From contig NZ_CAKZHY010000031.1 of NCBI RefSeq assembly GCF_936928535.1, forward strand, positions 1 through 33,896: 33,896 bases of DNA. Reading direction: 5' to 3'. A program made the translations under genes and the position numbers. The stretch is from an uncultured Bradyrhizobium sp. (GTDB lineage Bacteria > Pseudomonadota > Alphaproteobacteria > Rhizobiales > Xanthobacteraceae). The notes beneath the pieces were generated by a model that saw only the letters and a list, made by a program, of their open reading frames with translations, did no database searches and had not been told where the DNA came from. This document shows, in pieces, positions 1-8,474 of the stretch (positions are counted from its first letter, which is position 1; the number at the start of each line of letters is the position of its first letter).

Positions 1-807
1 GGCCAGCTCGTTGCGGTTCATCCGGCCTACGACGCCGTGTTCGACGGCTTCGCCGTGCCTGAAGCGCGAGGCAATCCGAAAGCGCGCACCGAATGGGCCG
101 TTGACCAGGTCAGATCCGCAATCCGCGCGTCAAAGCGGCTTGGGTTGAGCGTGCACGCGACCTTCTCGGGTGCGCTCGCCTGGCCCTATATCTATCCATG
201 GCCGCAGCGCCCGCCCGGCCTTGTCGAGCAGGCCTTCGACGAACTCGCGAGGCGTTGGCGGCCGATCCTCGACGAGGCCGACACGCACGGCGTCGACATC
301 GCCTATGAAATCCACCCCGGCGAAGATCTCCACGACGGCGTCTCCTACGAGATGTTCCTGGAACGGGTGAACAACCATGCGCGGGCGAACCTGCTCTATG
401 ATCCCTCGCACTTCGTGCTGCAGCAGCTCGACTATCTCGATTACATCGACATCTATCACGAGCGCATCAAGGCCTTCCACGTCAAGGACGCCGAGTTCAA
501 CCCGACGGGACGACAGGGCGTCTATGGCGGCTTCCAGAGCTGGGTGAACCGGGCGGGCCGCTTCCGATCGCCGGGCGACGGGCAAATCGATTTCGGTGCG
601 GTGTTCTCGAAGCTGACGCAATATGATTACGACAGCTGGGCCGTGCTCGAATGGGAATGCGCGCTGAAGCATCCCGAGGACGGTGCGCGCGAGGGTGCCG
701 AGTTCATCAGGAACCATATCATTCGCGTCACCGAAAAGGCGTTCGACGACTTCGCCGGTGCCGGCACCGACGTCGAGATGAACCGCAAGATGCTTGGCAT
801 CTCCTGA
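1..807 (+). CDS. Sugar phosphate isomerase/epimerase (5' end missing)
   Basis: The reading frame is open from base 1 and ends with TGA at 805-807. The window edge cuts the gene, so the GTG at 37 is probably internal. The protein has the look of the AP-endonuclease-2/xylose-isomerase-like TIM barrel family. It shows EIHPGEDLHDG, a metal-site style segment with Glu and His, then DPSHFVLQ, then FHVKDAEF, and ends with a WAVLEWEC strand and helix; these are the usual metal-ligand strands. Proteins of this type are about 340 residues, so roughly 80 residues are missing. The Gfo/Idh/MocA gene starts 12 bases downstream, and such pairs usually work together in sugar or polyol catabolism. The substrate cannot be read from the sequence. 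Confidence 0.88.
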   Translation, partial: GQLVAVHPAYDAVFDGFAVPEARGNPKARTEWAVDQVRSAIRASKRLGLSVHATFSGALAWPYIYPWPQRPPGLVEQAFDELARRWRPILDEADTHGVDIAYEIHPGEDLHDGVSYEMFLERVNNHARANLLYDPSHFVLQQLDYLDYIDIYHERIKAFHVKDAEFNPTGRQGVYGGFQSWVNRAGRFRSPGDGQIDFGAVFSKLTQYDYDSWAVLEWECALKHPEDGAREGAEFIRNHIIRVTEKAFDDFAGAGTDVEMNRKMLGIS

Positions 808-819
808 GCGAGGCAACAG

Positions 820-1998
820 ATGACAATCGAAGCAGCTGGTGAGACCGGGGTACACCGCCGTATCCGGCTCGGGATGGTCGGCGGCGGGCAGGGGGCGTTC
901 ATCGGTGCGGTCCATCGCATCGCTTTCAGGATCGATGATCAGTTCGAGCTCGTGGCCGGTGCGCTCTCTTCGGATCCCGCCTGCGCCAAAGCTTCGGCCA
1001 AGGAGCTCGGCATACCCGCGGACCGCGCCTATGGCGGCTTTGAGGAGATGGCGAGAGCAGAAGCCGCCCGCGCCGACGGCATCGAGGCGGTCTCGATCGT
1101 CACGCCCAATCACATGCATGCGCCGGTGGCAAAGGCCTTCCTCGAAGCCGGCATCCACGTGATCTGTGACAAGCCGCTGACGACGACTGTCTTGGAGGCG
1201 GAGGAACTGGCGGCGCTGGTGGAGAAGTCCGGCAAGGTCTTCGTCGTCACGCACAATTACGCGGGCTATCCGATGATCCGCCAGGCCCGCGCCATGGTGG
1301 CATCCGGCGATCTCGGCGAGATCAGGCTGGTTCAGGCCGAATATCTCCAGGACTGGCTGACGGAGCGGCTGGAGGCCACCGGCCAGAAGCAGGCGGCGTG
1401 GCGCACCGATCCGGCCCGCTCCGGCGCCGGCGGCTGCATCGGCGATATCGGGACCCATGCCTATCATCTCGCCTGCTTCGTCAGCGGGCTCGAGCTAGAC
1501 GAGCTGCTCGCCCAGCTCTCGACCTTCGTGCCGGGACGGCAGCTCGACGATGACGTCCAGATTCTTCTGCGGTGGAAGGGGGGCGCCAAGGGCATGCTCT
1601 GGGCCAGTCAGGTCGCGGTCGGCAATGAGAATGGATTGAAGCTGCGCGTCCACGGCACCAAGGGCGGCCTCGAATGGGCTCAGTCCGATCCCAACTATCT
1701 CTGGTTCACGCCCTACGGCCAGCCGAAGCAATTGCTGACCCGTGGAGGCGCCGGCGCGTTACCGCAGGCCGGCCGCGTCACCCGCGTGCCGTCGGGTCAC
1801 CCCGAAGGCTATCTCGAAGGATTTGCGACCATCTATGCCGAAGCCGCACGGACAATTCGCGCCGCCACGGCCGGCGTCAAACCCGATCCGGCGGTGATCT
1901 ATCCAACGGTGTATGATGGCCTCGCCGGCATGAGGTTCATTGACGCCGCGGTGAAATCATCCGCCGCCAATGGCACCTGGGTCCGCGTCGGTCGATAG
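820..1998 (+). CDS. Gfo/Idh/MocA family NAD(P)-dependent oxidoreductase
   Basis: The 392-residue protein is of normal length for the family. An N-terminal Rossmann fold begins near residue 16, with the nucleotide loop GMVGGGQGAF at 18-27. The segment VTPNHMHAPVAKAFLEAGIHV leads into CDKPL, the equivalent of the family's EKP motif with Asp for Glu. The catalytic-type motif GDIGTHAYHL follows in the C-terminal domain. The family oxidises or epimerises sugars, inositols and sugar acids using NAD(P). The gene lies 12 bases after the isomerase gene and was probably transcribed with it. It ends 16 bases before the end of the convergent serine hydrolase gene, with no clear terminator in between. Substrate is unknown. 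Confidence 0.9.
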   Translation: MTIEAAGETGVHRRIRLGMVGGGQGAFIGAVHRIAFRIDDQFELVAGALSSDPACAKASAKELGIPADRAYGGFEEMARAEAARADGIEAVSIVTPNHMHAPVAKAFLEAGIHVICDKPLTTTVLEAEELAALVEKSGKVFVVTHNYAGYPMIRQARAMVASGDLGEIRLVQAEYLQDWLTERLEATGQKQAAWRTDPARSGAGGCIGDIGTHAYHLACFVSGLELDELLAQLSTFVPGRQLDDDVQILLRWKGGAKGMLWASQVAVGNENGLKLRVHGTKGGLEWAQSDPNYLWFTPYGQPKQLLTRGGAGALPQAGRVTRVPSGHPEGYLEGFATIYAEAARTIRAATAGVKPDPAVIYPTVYDGLAGMRFIDAAVKSSAANGTWVRVGR

Positions 1999-2014
1999 AG
2001 CCCGCATTCCTGGA

Positions 2015-3748
2015 TCATTGCGACGATCTCGCGCCGATCGGATCGAGCGAGATCTTGCCGAATCGCAGCTGCTTGACGCGGCCGTCATCGATCGACATTT
2101 CATTGCACTTGCCATCGTCTGCGCATGCGAACTTCAGATTTCCGATCGGAAAGCCTGTCGTGAACGCGTCAACCCCGGCGGGTTGCAGGTCGACCTCGCC
2201 TCGGGGGTAGTGGACCATCAGCACGTTCTCGCGAATGAATACGTCATAGATGACGCCGAGCTCTGCGCTGTAGTAGTGGCCCTCGTACGCCTTGAGCCGG
2301 TCTGCTGCAGGCTTGGTGATGCTGATCCGTTTTAGAGGAAGATTCGCGCCGTTCTGGTGCAGGATCGCTCTCTGCGCCGTTTCGCCTTGCACGACGTCGT
2401 CGAAGACGATCTCGGCGGGAACCACCCTCAGGCGGAAAGCGGTGTTGGAGACCGCGTACATTGGAAATGATGGCTGGCCAGTCGCGCGCGCAGCGAGATG
2501 GTCATTATCTTTGCTGATGGAAATGATGAATCCCGGTCTGAGTTCATAGTCGCCCACATAGGCATCGAGGATCTTGGGGTCGACAGTGACTTCCGGCTTG
2601 TCTTCAAGGACCGGCTTGTCAGGCACAGGCCTGAGCAGTTCCTTGAGATAGATGTCGGCAATTCTGAACGAGAGCGCGGCGGGGGTCAGATCCCCCGCAT
2701 TTGCCAGGACCACGACCGAGAAATGCTGGTCTGGAAACCTCAGAATATTGGTCCGGTATGCGGCATCGCCGCCGGCATGCTCGACCGTCCTGAGCCCGCG
2801 ATATCTTCCGATGGTCAGGCCCGACGCGTAGTTGATCTCCTTGCCGCTGTTGAGCTTACCCTTCTCCTGCATCTCGGCGAGCAGCGCCAGGCCGCCGACA
2901 TCTCCGGTGTAGAAGTTCTCATCCCAGCGCGCCAGGTCGCCGACCGTTGAAAACAGGCTTGAAGGTCCGACTGTCGAATAGCTCAGCGCAATGTACCCGT
3001 ATTTGCCATCCGCTTGCCGCCCATAGGAATAGGCCCGGTCCTTGACGACGATGCCGTATTTGTCCTGGAAGTGTGTATGAGACATGCCGAGAGGGTCGAA
3101 GATGCGCTGCTTCGCGAACTCGGACAGCGTTTTGCCGGACACCTGCTTCACGACCATCGCGAGCAGCGTGTAGCCGCTGTTGCTGTAGAGAAACTGATCG
3201 CCTGGCGGGAAGTTCAACTCGGTCTGTTGATACAGCAGATGCGCGACATCATCGTCCGTGATCTCGTCGTCGAGCCGCCACCCCGCGAGCGCCAGGAGAT
3301 TCCACTGGTCCCGGATTCCGCTGGTGTGATGAAGCAGTTGGCGTATCGTTATCGGCGTATCGAAATCGTGCAACTTCGGCACATATTTGCGAACGTCGTC
3401 ATCCAGCGACAATTTCCCTTCGTGAGCGAGTAGATAAACCGCGAAGGCGGTGAACTGCTTGGAGACCGATGCCAGGTGGAACACGGTTGCCGGCGTGTTG
3501 GGCACACCATGCTCCAGATTGGCTGCGCCATAACCCTGGCTATAGACGATCTTGCCGTCCTGAAGGACAGCGATTACGGCGCCGGGTGAGTTCGGTTCGG
3601 CCCATCGGGCGAACAGCTGATCCACAGCGCGCTCCCGGGTGCCATCACTTGATATCGCGGAGGACGGGGAGTCCGATTGAGCGCCGACGACGCTTGCTGT
3701 CGAAAGACACAGCGCCGCAAAAGCCGTCGCAACAATTCTAATGAGCAT
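2015..3748 (-). CDS. Exported serine hydrolase, beta-lactamase/CubicO fold
   Basis: I chose the ATG at 3748 because it begins a good signal peptide (MLIRIVATAFAALCLSTASV, cleavage near VGA-QS at 23). A longer frame to 3841 lacks this logic. The 577-residue protein carries the class C beta-lactamase/DD-peptidase signature: SVSK at 94-97 (nucleophile Ser94, Lys97), YSN at 188-190 and HAG at 324-326 in place of KTG. After about residue 390 a second beta-rich domain of about 180 residues follows, as in many CubicO-like esterases and peptidases. It probably acts in the periplasm on a peptide, amide or ester bond. Nothing here shows drug resistance. The gene stands alone and is convergent with the oxidoreductase gene. 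Confidence 0.88.
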   Translation of the reverse strand: MLIRIVATAFAALCLSTASVVGAQSDSPSSAISSDGTRERAVDQLFARWAEPNSPGAVIAVLQDGKIVYSQGYGAANLEHGVPNTPATVFHLASVSKQFTAFAVYLLAHEGKLSLDDDVRKYVPKLHDFDTPITIRQLLHHTSGIRDQWNLLALAGWRLDDEITDDDVAHLLYQQTELNFPPGDQFLYSNSGYTLLAMVVKQVSGKTLSEFAKQRIFDPLGMSHTHFQDKYGIVVKDRAYSYGRQADGKYGYIALSYSTVGPSSLFSTVGDLARWDENFYTGDVGGLALLAEMQEKGKLNSGKEINYASGLTIGRYRGLRTVEHAGGDAAYRTNILRFPDQHFSVVVLANAGDLTPAALSFRIADIYLKELLRPVPDKPVLEDKPEVTVDPKILDAYVGDYELRPGFIISISKDNDHLAARATGQPSFPMYAVSNTAFRLRVVPAEIVFDDVVQGETAQRAILHQNGANLPLKRISITKPAADRLKAYEGHYYSAELGVIYDVFIRENVLMVHYPRGEVDLQPAGVDAFTTGFPIGNLKFACADDGKCNEMSIDDGRVKQLRFGKISLDPIGARSSQ

Positions 3749-4112
3749 AACCGTTTCCCTGATTGAGCTCAGAATCTCCGCGGTACGGACGCAGTGCTGA
3801 GGGGCGGCGATGTCACAAATCGGTGCGCAGCTGAAAGCCACTCGACCATGATCACGTCAGCTCACTGCAACACGGTGGATGCCGCTGGTCGCGATGGGCG
3901 GTTTCGGCTCTCGCGAATGTTCTGTCGGCAATTATGTATGGAATCGCCGCAAAGACAACCGTAAGATGTGTTGCGGATGAGCTGCTTGATCCTGCGCCAC
4001 CCATTTTGGTCTTTGCGGCATCGGGCGCGGTGCTGACGCGGCGAGTTATTTCGACTATCCTTCAATGCGGACAATCAAGGCGAGGCAGAACAAGACCCAC
4101 GGGGGCAGATCA
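3749..4112. other. Intergenic stretch with an 11-bp spaced inverted repeat
   Basis: This 364-base gap separates the divergent serine hydrolase and CBS genes, so it should hold both promoters. Short open frames here (3862-4074 minus, 3934-4116 plus) have no ribosome site and no recognisable protein. The only clear structure is GCCGCAAAGAC at 3946-3956 with its exact reverse complement at 4009-4019. I could not place promoters with confidence. Confidence 0.5.
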
Positions 4113-4556
4113 ATGAGCACGGTGAAAAGCGTTCTGGCGCAGAAGAGTGGCGCCCTGATCCATGTACGTTCCGGCGACATGGTCATCGAAGCCTTGCGCA
4201 AGATGCGCGACAACCGGGTCCGGTCGGTGCTGGTCATCGACGACGATTTGCTGGTCGGCATCGTGACCCAGGGCGACTGCGCCATCAAAGTGCTGCTGCC
4301 CGGGCTCGATGCGAAGCAGACGCCGGTGGGCCAGGTGATGACGGGCAACCCCGTGACAATCACGCAAGACGTTCCGCTGGACGCCTGCATGGCGATGATG
4401 GCTACGCGTGGTTTTCGCCACCTGCCGGTGCTGAACGTGGGCAAGGTCGTGGGCGTCATCTCCGTCGGGGACGTCGTCAAGAACATCATCCGGGATTTGG
4501 AGCACAACGTGGACGACCTGATGGGTTACATCATGAAGGATGGCCCCGGGGGCTGA
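4113..4556 (+). CDS. CBS-domain pair protein
   Basis: The ATG at 4113 follows GGGGGCAGATCA, a plausible ribosome site, so I prefer it over the in-frame ATG at 4065. The protein has 147 residues and consists of two CBS domains (about 10-65 and 75-135). Typical segments are DNRVRSVLVIDDDLLVGIV and RGFRHLPVLNVGKVVGVIS, ending with SVGDVVKNII. Stand-alone CBS pairs bind adenine nucleotides and act as energy or redox sensors for partner proteins. The partner is not evident. The B3-type hydrolase gene begins 49 bases downstream on the same strand, so the CBS gene may be the first member of the 4113-8190 run. Confidence 0.9.
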   Translation: MSTVKSVLAQKSGALIHVRSGDMVIEALRKMRDNRVRSVLVIDDDLLVGIVTQGDCAIKVLLPGLDAKQTPVGQVMTGNPVTITQDVPLDACMAMMATRGFRHLPVLNVGKVVGVISVGDVVKNIIRDLEHNVDDLMGYIMKDGPGG

Positions 4557-4605
4557 CAGACGAACCGCGGTGCCGTCGCCCCCGCGTATGAGAGGGAAGA
4601 ACAAA

Positions 4606-5556
4606 ATGTCGCCCCCACTTCGCGCAATCATAGCCTCGACGCTCCTTGTGACACTCGCCGGGCCGGCCGCGGCTCAGACACTGCCGCCGAACGCGCCGTC
4701 CAAAGAGCAGCTCGCGAACGACAACAACTTGTTCATTTCGCTTGCCAAGAAGGTCCTCAAATGGGAGGAGCCCGCCGAGCCGGTGCGGATCGTAGGCCCG
4801 ATTTATTTCGTGGGGACCAAGGGCCTCGGCGTCTTCCTGTTCACCACGTCGGAGGGGAACATCCTGATGAACACGGGGATGCCGTCCTCGGGACCGATGA
4901 TCGTGGACTCGATCCGCAAGCTCGGATTCAAGCCGGAAGACATCAAGTTGATGATCAACGGCCACGCGCACATCGATCACGCCGGCGCCTTCGCTTTCAT
5001 GAAGAAGCTGACGGGGGCGCAACTGGCCGTCATGAAGGACGATGTTGCCGCGATGGAGAGCGGCGACAAGGACGATTTCAAGTACGCGAACGACTTCGCC
5101 TACGAAGGCGTGAAGGTCGACCGGGTGCTGCGCGATGGCGACCAGATCAGGATGGGTGACATCCTGCTCACCGCCTACCACACCCCGGGCCACACGCGGG
5201 GAGCGACCACGTGGATCGTCAACCTGGTCGTCGACGGCAAGGCGTACATCGTCGCCTTCCCGGACGGCGCAGGCTTCAACCCCGGCTACCGCGTGGCGAA
5301 GAATCCTTCGTACCCCGGCATCCAGGACGACTACCGCAACACGCACCACGCGCTCGAGATGATCAAGCCGGATATCTGGCTGGCACAGCACAACGAGTAT
5401 TACGATTTGGAAGGCAAGCGGAAGCGGGCGGAGACGGAGGGCGTCAACGCATGGATCGATCCGGAGGGCTATCGGCGCTTCATCGCTGACAAGAAGCGCG
5501 CGTTCGAGGACGAGGTCGACGAGGAACTCGGCGTCCCCAAGGCGGCGTCAAAGTAA
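4606..5556 (+). CDS. Exported metallo-beta-lactamase-fold hydrolase, subclass B3-like
   Basis: The ATG at 4606 is preceded by AGAGGGAAGA and starts a signal peptide ending in PAAAQ near residue 24. The frame also extends upstream to 4540 but without a signal-like start. In the 316-residue protein the zinc ligands match the B3 pattern: His120, His122, Asp124 and His125 in the GHAHIDHAG segment, His196 in TPGHTRG, and His262 in LAQHNEYY. The segment NPGYRVAKNPSYPGI is also typical of B3 enzymes. B3 proteins bind two zinc ions and include true beta-lactamases (for example BJP-1 of Bradyrhizobium) and related hydrolases. The segment around the last His differs from classical B3 lactamases, so activity on beta-lactams is uncertain. 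It lies 12 bases before the DUF1254 gene. Confidence 0.88.
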   Translation: MSPPLRAIIASTLLVTLAGPAAAQTLPPNAPSKEQLANDNNLFISLAKKVLKWEEPAEPVRIVGPIYFVGTKGLGVFLFTTSEGNILMNTGMPSSGPMIVDSIRKLGFKPEDIKLMINGHAHIDHAGAFAFMKKLTGAQLAVMKDDVAAMESGDKDDFKYANDFAYEGVKVDRVLRDGDQIRMGDILLTAYHTPGHTRGATTWIVNLVVDGKAYIVAFPDGAGFNPGYRVAKNPSYPGIQDDYRNTHHALEMIKPDIWLAQHNEYYDLEGKRKRAETEGVNAWIDPEGYRRFIADKKRAFEDEVDEELGVPKAASK

Positions 5557-5568
5557 GGAGTTGCGGCG

Positions 5569-6594
5569 ATGAACTCTCCGTTCCGTCCGGTCTTTGCCCT
5601 CGTGCTGCTGGTCTCCGCAACTGCGGCAATCGCTCAGGATGCCAAACCCAGCGCGGTCAACGTCCACAACTTCGTCCGCGCGGAGACCGACCTCTACTTC
5701 CGGAAGGCCGCGGTCGACGACGGCTCGTTCGGCAAGCTCACGCATCGGCGCGAAATGGCGTCCATCGACAAGCAGGACGTGGTCCGCATGAACCGCGACA
5801 CGCTGTACTCGCAGGGCGTGTTCGATCTCGACGCGGCCCCGCTCACGATCAAGCTGCCGGACGCCGGCAAGCGCTTCATGTCGATGCAGGTGGTCTCGCA
5901 GGATCACTACACGACCGAGGTGGCCTACGGCCCCGGCACCTTCACCTACGACAGGAACAAGGTCGGTACCCGCTACGTCTACGTCATCATCCGCACGCTG
6001 GCCAATCCGGAGGACCCGCAGGACGTGAAAGCCGCGAACGCCGTGCAGGACGCGATCGAGGTGCGGCAGGCGGGCGTCGGCAAGTTCGAGGTGCCGAATT
6101 GGGACCAGGCGTCGCAGACCAAGGCCAGGGCCGCGCTCGAGAGCCTCGGGTCGCTCGGCGGGACGGTCGACCGCTTCGGAAGGAAGGACGAGGTCGATCC
6201 GATCGATCATCTCATCGGGACCGCGATCGGCTGGGGCGGCAACCCGCGCTACGCGGCGGACTACCAGAGCGTCTTCCCGCCGAAGAACGACGGCAAGACC
6301 GTCTATCGCCTGACGCTCAAGGATGTGCCGGTCGACGGCTTCTGGTCGATCAGCGTCTACAACGGGCAGGGCTTCTTCGAAAAGAACGAGCTCGGCGCCT
6401 ACTCGCTCAACAACCTGACGGCCAAGCCGGATGCGAGCGGCGCCTACGTGATCCAGTTCGGCGGCTGCGAGAAGGCAACGCGGAACTGCCTGCCAATCGT
6501 GGAGGGATGGAATTTCACGATGCGGCTGTACAGGCCCCGCAAGCAGGTCCTCGACGGGAGCTGGAAGCTGCCCGAGGCACAACCGGCGACGTGA
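5569..6594 (+). CDS. Exported DUF1254/DUF1214 protein
   Basis: A short signal peptide (about 1-22, ending TAAIA-QD) opens this 341-residue protein; GGAG lies about 10 bases before the ATG. The N-terminal DUF1254 part includes MNRDTLYSQGVFDLDAAPL, and the C-terminal DUF1214 part includes FWSISVYNGQGFFEKNELGAYSLN and a late NFTMRLYRPR. The family has no settled biochemical role; members are secreted or periplasmic. The gene is 12 bases after the B3-type hydrolase gene and 3 bases before the kinase gene, so the three are probably one transcript. Function is not claimed beyond the family name. Confidence 0.85.
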   Translation: MNSPFRPVFALVLLVSATAAIAQDAKPSAVNVHNFVRAETDLYFRKAAVDDGSFGKLTHRREMASIDKQDVVRMNRDTLYSQGVFDLDAAPLTIKLPDAGKRFMSMQVVSQDHYTTEVAYGPGTFTYDRNKVGTRYVYVIIRTLANPEDPQDVKAANAVQDAIEVRQAGVGKFEVPNWDQASQTKARAALESLGSLGGTVDRFGRKDEVDPIDHLIGTAIGWGGNPRYAADYQSVFPPKNDGKTVYRLTLKDVPVDGFWSISVYNGQGFFEKNELGAYSLNNLTAKPDASGAYVIQFGGCEKATRNCLPIVEGWNFTMRLYRPRKQVLDGSWKLPEAQPAT

Positions 6595-6597
6595 TGG

Positions 6598-8190
6598 ATG
6601 GCGGATACTCGTCAGTTTGCACTCGCTGCAGATCACGACGCTCCGATGGTCGTTGCATTGATGCCCTACACCCCGCGACACCAAGCGGTGGCTGTTGGTG
6701 TCGTGGCGGTTATCTTGATCGTTTCAGCGCTTCTTGCTCCTTTCGTGAGCCTGCAAGTTGGCAAGGTTGACAGCTTTCTTCCCGCTGTTCAGACGGTATT
6801 GAGCGCAGCTGATCTGCTGACAGCGACCCTGTTGTTCGCTCAATATTCGGTGCAGCCGCACCGCGCGTTACTGGCCGTAGCGAGCGGATACATCTTCGCC
6901 GGCTCGTTTGCCTTCCTGCAGACCTTGAGTTTTCCAGGCAGCTATGCACCCAACGGGCTCATAGGTGACGTCTACAATACTCCGGCTTGGTTCTTCGTGC
7001 TTTGGTACACCACATTTCCGTTGAGCATGCTTTTCTATGCGCTGCTCAAGGACAAAGCAAAGATATCGCGAGGGTCGACGTCGGCAGACATCGCAATCAC
7101 GCTGATATTTGTAGTCGGGACGATAGCGCTGTTGTCGTGGCTGGTGATAAGCAAGGTCGAGCATCTGCCGAAGTTCTTCACGACGGGGCTCATGATGCAA
7201 ACGCCACTCAGCAATCAATTCAACGTCGGCCTCACGTTACTGGGGTGCGTTGTGCTCGTGGTGCTCTTTGTCCGCAGGCGCACGGTGATCGATCTTTGGC
7301 TGATGGTCACGTTGTTTGCAGCAGTTCCTAACTTTCTGGTTGCGGCATACGCGGGCTCGGCTCGATTTTCCCTGGGTTGGTACACCGCTCGCGGATTTGC
7401 CTTGATCGCAAGCTGCATGCTGCTGTCGGTACTGGTTACGGAGATGATCGTGCTCTATTCGCGGCTGGCTAACGCCTTGGTGTTGCAGCGGCGCGAGCGG
7501 GCCAATCGCTTCGTGAGCATAGATGCAGCCACCGCGGCGATTGCTCACGAGATCAAGTCGCCGTTGGGAGCAATCACGCTGAACGCAGACGCCGCTCAGC
7601 AGGAGCTTGTTGCACAACCTCCCCGGCTCGAGGAGGTAAGTGCCATTCTCAGGGACATTGGAGATGCCAGCTTCAGGGTGAGCGAGACGATTACCAGCAT
7701 TCGCAGGCTGTTCAAGGATGCGACCGATCAACCGTCCATGATTAGCATCGAGGACGTTGTGCGTCAGGTGTTGCGGCTGTTGCAGCACGACATGCAGCTT
7801 AACGAAGTTCTTGTCGTGACGGAGTTCCGGGCCGAAGCGCCTTTCGTACATGCCGATCCCGTTCAGGTGCAGCAGGTCATACTGAACTTGATCAAGAACG
7901 CCGTCGATGCGATGGCCGCCACTCCCAGCAACGGCCGCCGATTGAGCATTGGCACGCGGATCGAGCCAGGTCCGTTCGTTCTTCTGTCCATCCAGGATAC
8001 CGGCGCCGGAGTGTCCCTGCAGGATCGGGACCGCGTATTCGACGCGTTCTTTACAACAAAGCCAGAGGGCATGGGATTGGGATTGGCGATATGCCGCACG
8101 ATCATCGAGAGGTATGAGGGCAGATTGGTTCTCGGCACATCGGGGCCGAAGGGTTCGACATTCGAGATCACGCTGCCTGTTGTTAGATAG
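6598..8190 (+). CDS. MASE4-domain sensor histidine kinase (orphan)
   Basis: The 530-residue protein begins with a membrane sensor region of about eight hydrophobic segments (30-290). The segments FLPAVQTVLSAADLLTATLL and LSFPGSYAPNGLIG mark it as MASE4. The kinase core follows: phospho-acceptor His317 in AHEIKSP, N-box Asn430/Asn434 in NLIKNAVDA, DTGAGV at 467-472, the F-box around FDAFFTTKPEG and the G2 loop GMGLGLAI at 491-498. It should sense a membrane or small hydrophobic signal and phosphorylate a response regulator, but none is adjacent. The start is uncertain: ATG at 6598, 6646 or 6661, none with a strong ribosome site. The gene looks richer in A/T than the genes before it, hinting at separate origin. 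Confidence 0.92.
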   Translation: MADTRQFALAADHDAPMVVALMPYTPRHQAVAVGVVAVILIVSALLAPFVSLQVGKVDSFLPAVQTVLSAADLLTATLLFAQYSVQPHRALLAVASGYIFAGSFAFLQTLSFPGSYAPNGLIGDVYNTPAWFFVLWYTTFPLSMLFYALLKDKAKISRGSTSADIAITLIFVVGTIALLSWLVISKVEHLPKFFTTGLMMQTPLSNQFNVGLTLLGCVVLVVLFVRRRTVIDLWLMVTLFAAVPNFLVAAYAGSARFSLGWYTARGFALIASCMLLSVLVTEMIVLYSRLANALVLQRRERANRFVSIDAATAAIAHEIKSPLGAITLNADAAQQELVAQPPRLEEVSAILRDIGDASFRVSETITSIRRLFKDATDQPSMISIEDVVRQVLRLLQHDMQLNEVLVVTEFRAEAPFVHADPVQVQQVILNLIKNAVDAMAATPSNGRRLSIGTRIEPGPFVLLSIQDTGAGVSLQDRDRVFDAFFTTKPEGMGLGLAICRTIIERYEGRLVLGTSGPKGSTFEITLPVVR

Positions 8191-8474
8191 ATAGGTCTGG
8201 CAGCGCGGCTCCAACAATCAAGCCTACAGCAGAGAATACAGCGAACACGGCCGAGCGGTTGCCCAACGAGATGCACCGACCCGTGCCATGCAAGGCTCTT
8301 GCTTAATTCCCGCGGCGGAACTGGCGGGCCCGTCGGCTTTCGATGAGGTCCACGTAGTAGCGCCGGCCCCACGAAGAAACTGCGCGTGTTCTGGTTGCGA
8401 TCTTGACTCATATCAACTCATTGCAGACAGGGCGTAGCTAGCCTTCTTTGCGACTCTCACCAAGGAGAACAGCA
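8191..8474. other. Intergenic leader before the small exported protein gene
   Basis: This 284-base gap has no credible open frame. The only clear element is the FixK/FNR-type box at 8403-8416. A ribosome site AAGGAGA lies at 8463-8469. No intrinsic terminator is evident after the kinase gene. Confidence 0.5.
8403..8416 (+). promoter_or_regulatory. FixK/FNR-type binding box
   Basis: TTGACTCATATCAA fits the TTGA-N6-TCAA palindrome bound by FNR/FixK regulators of alphaproteobacteria. It lies 58 bases before the ATG at 8475. If the centre is about 41 bases upstream of the transcript start, as is common for activated promoters, transcription would begin near 8450, and TAGCTA at 8436-8441 would sit about where the -10 element is expected. 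This suggests low-oxygen activation, but the match is by eye. Confidence 0.55.

Noticed and set aside
130..1467. Long minus-strand frame of 445 codons over the isomerase and oxidoreductase genes
   Set aside because: It is antisense to two well-recognised genes and has the Arg/Ala/Asp/Val composition of a high-GC shadow frame, with no domain.
3862..4116. Short frames on both strands in the serine hydrolase-CBS gap
   Set aside because: No ribosome site, no hydrophobic or domain pattern, and overlap with an expected promoter region.
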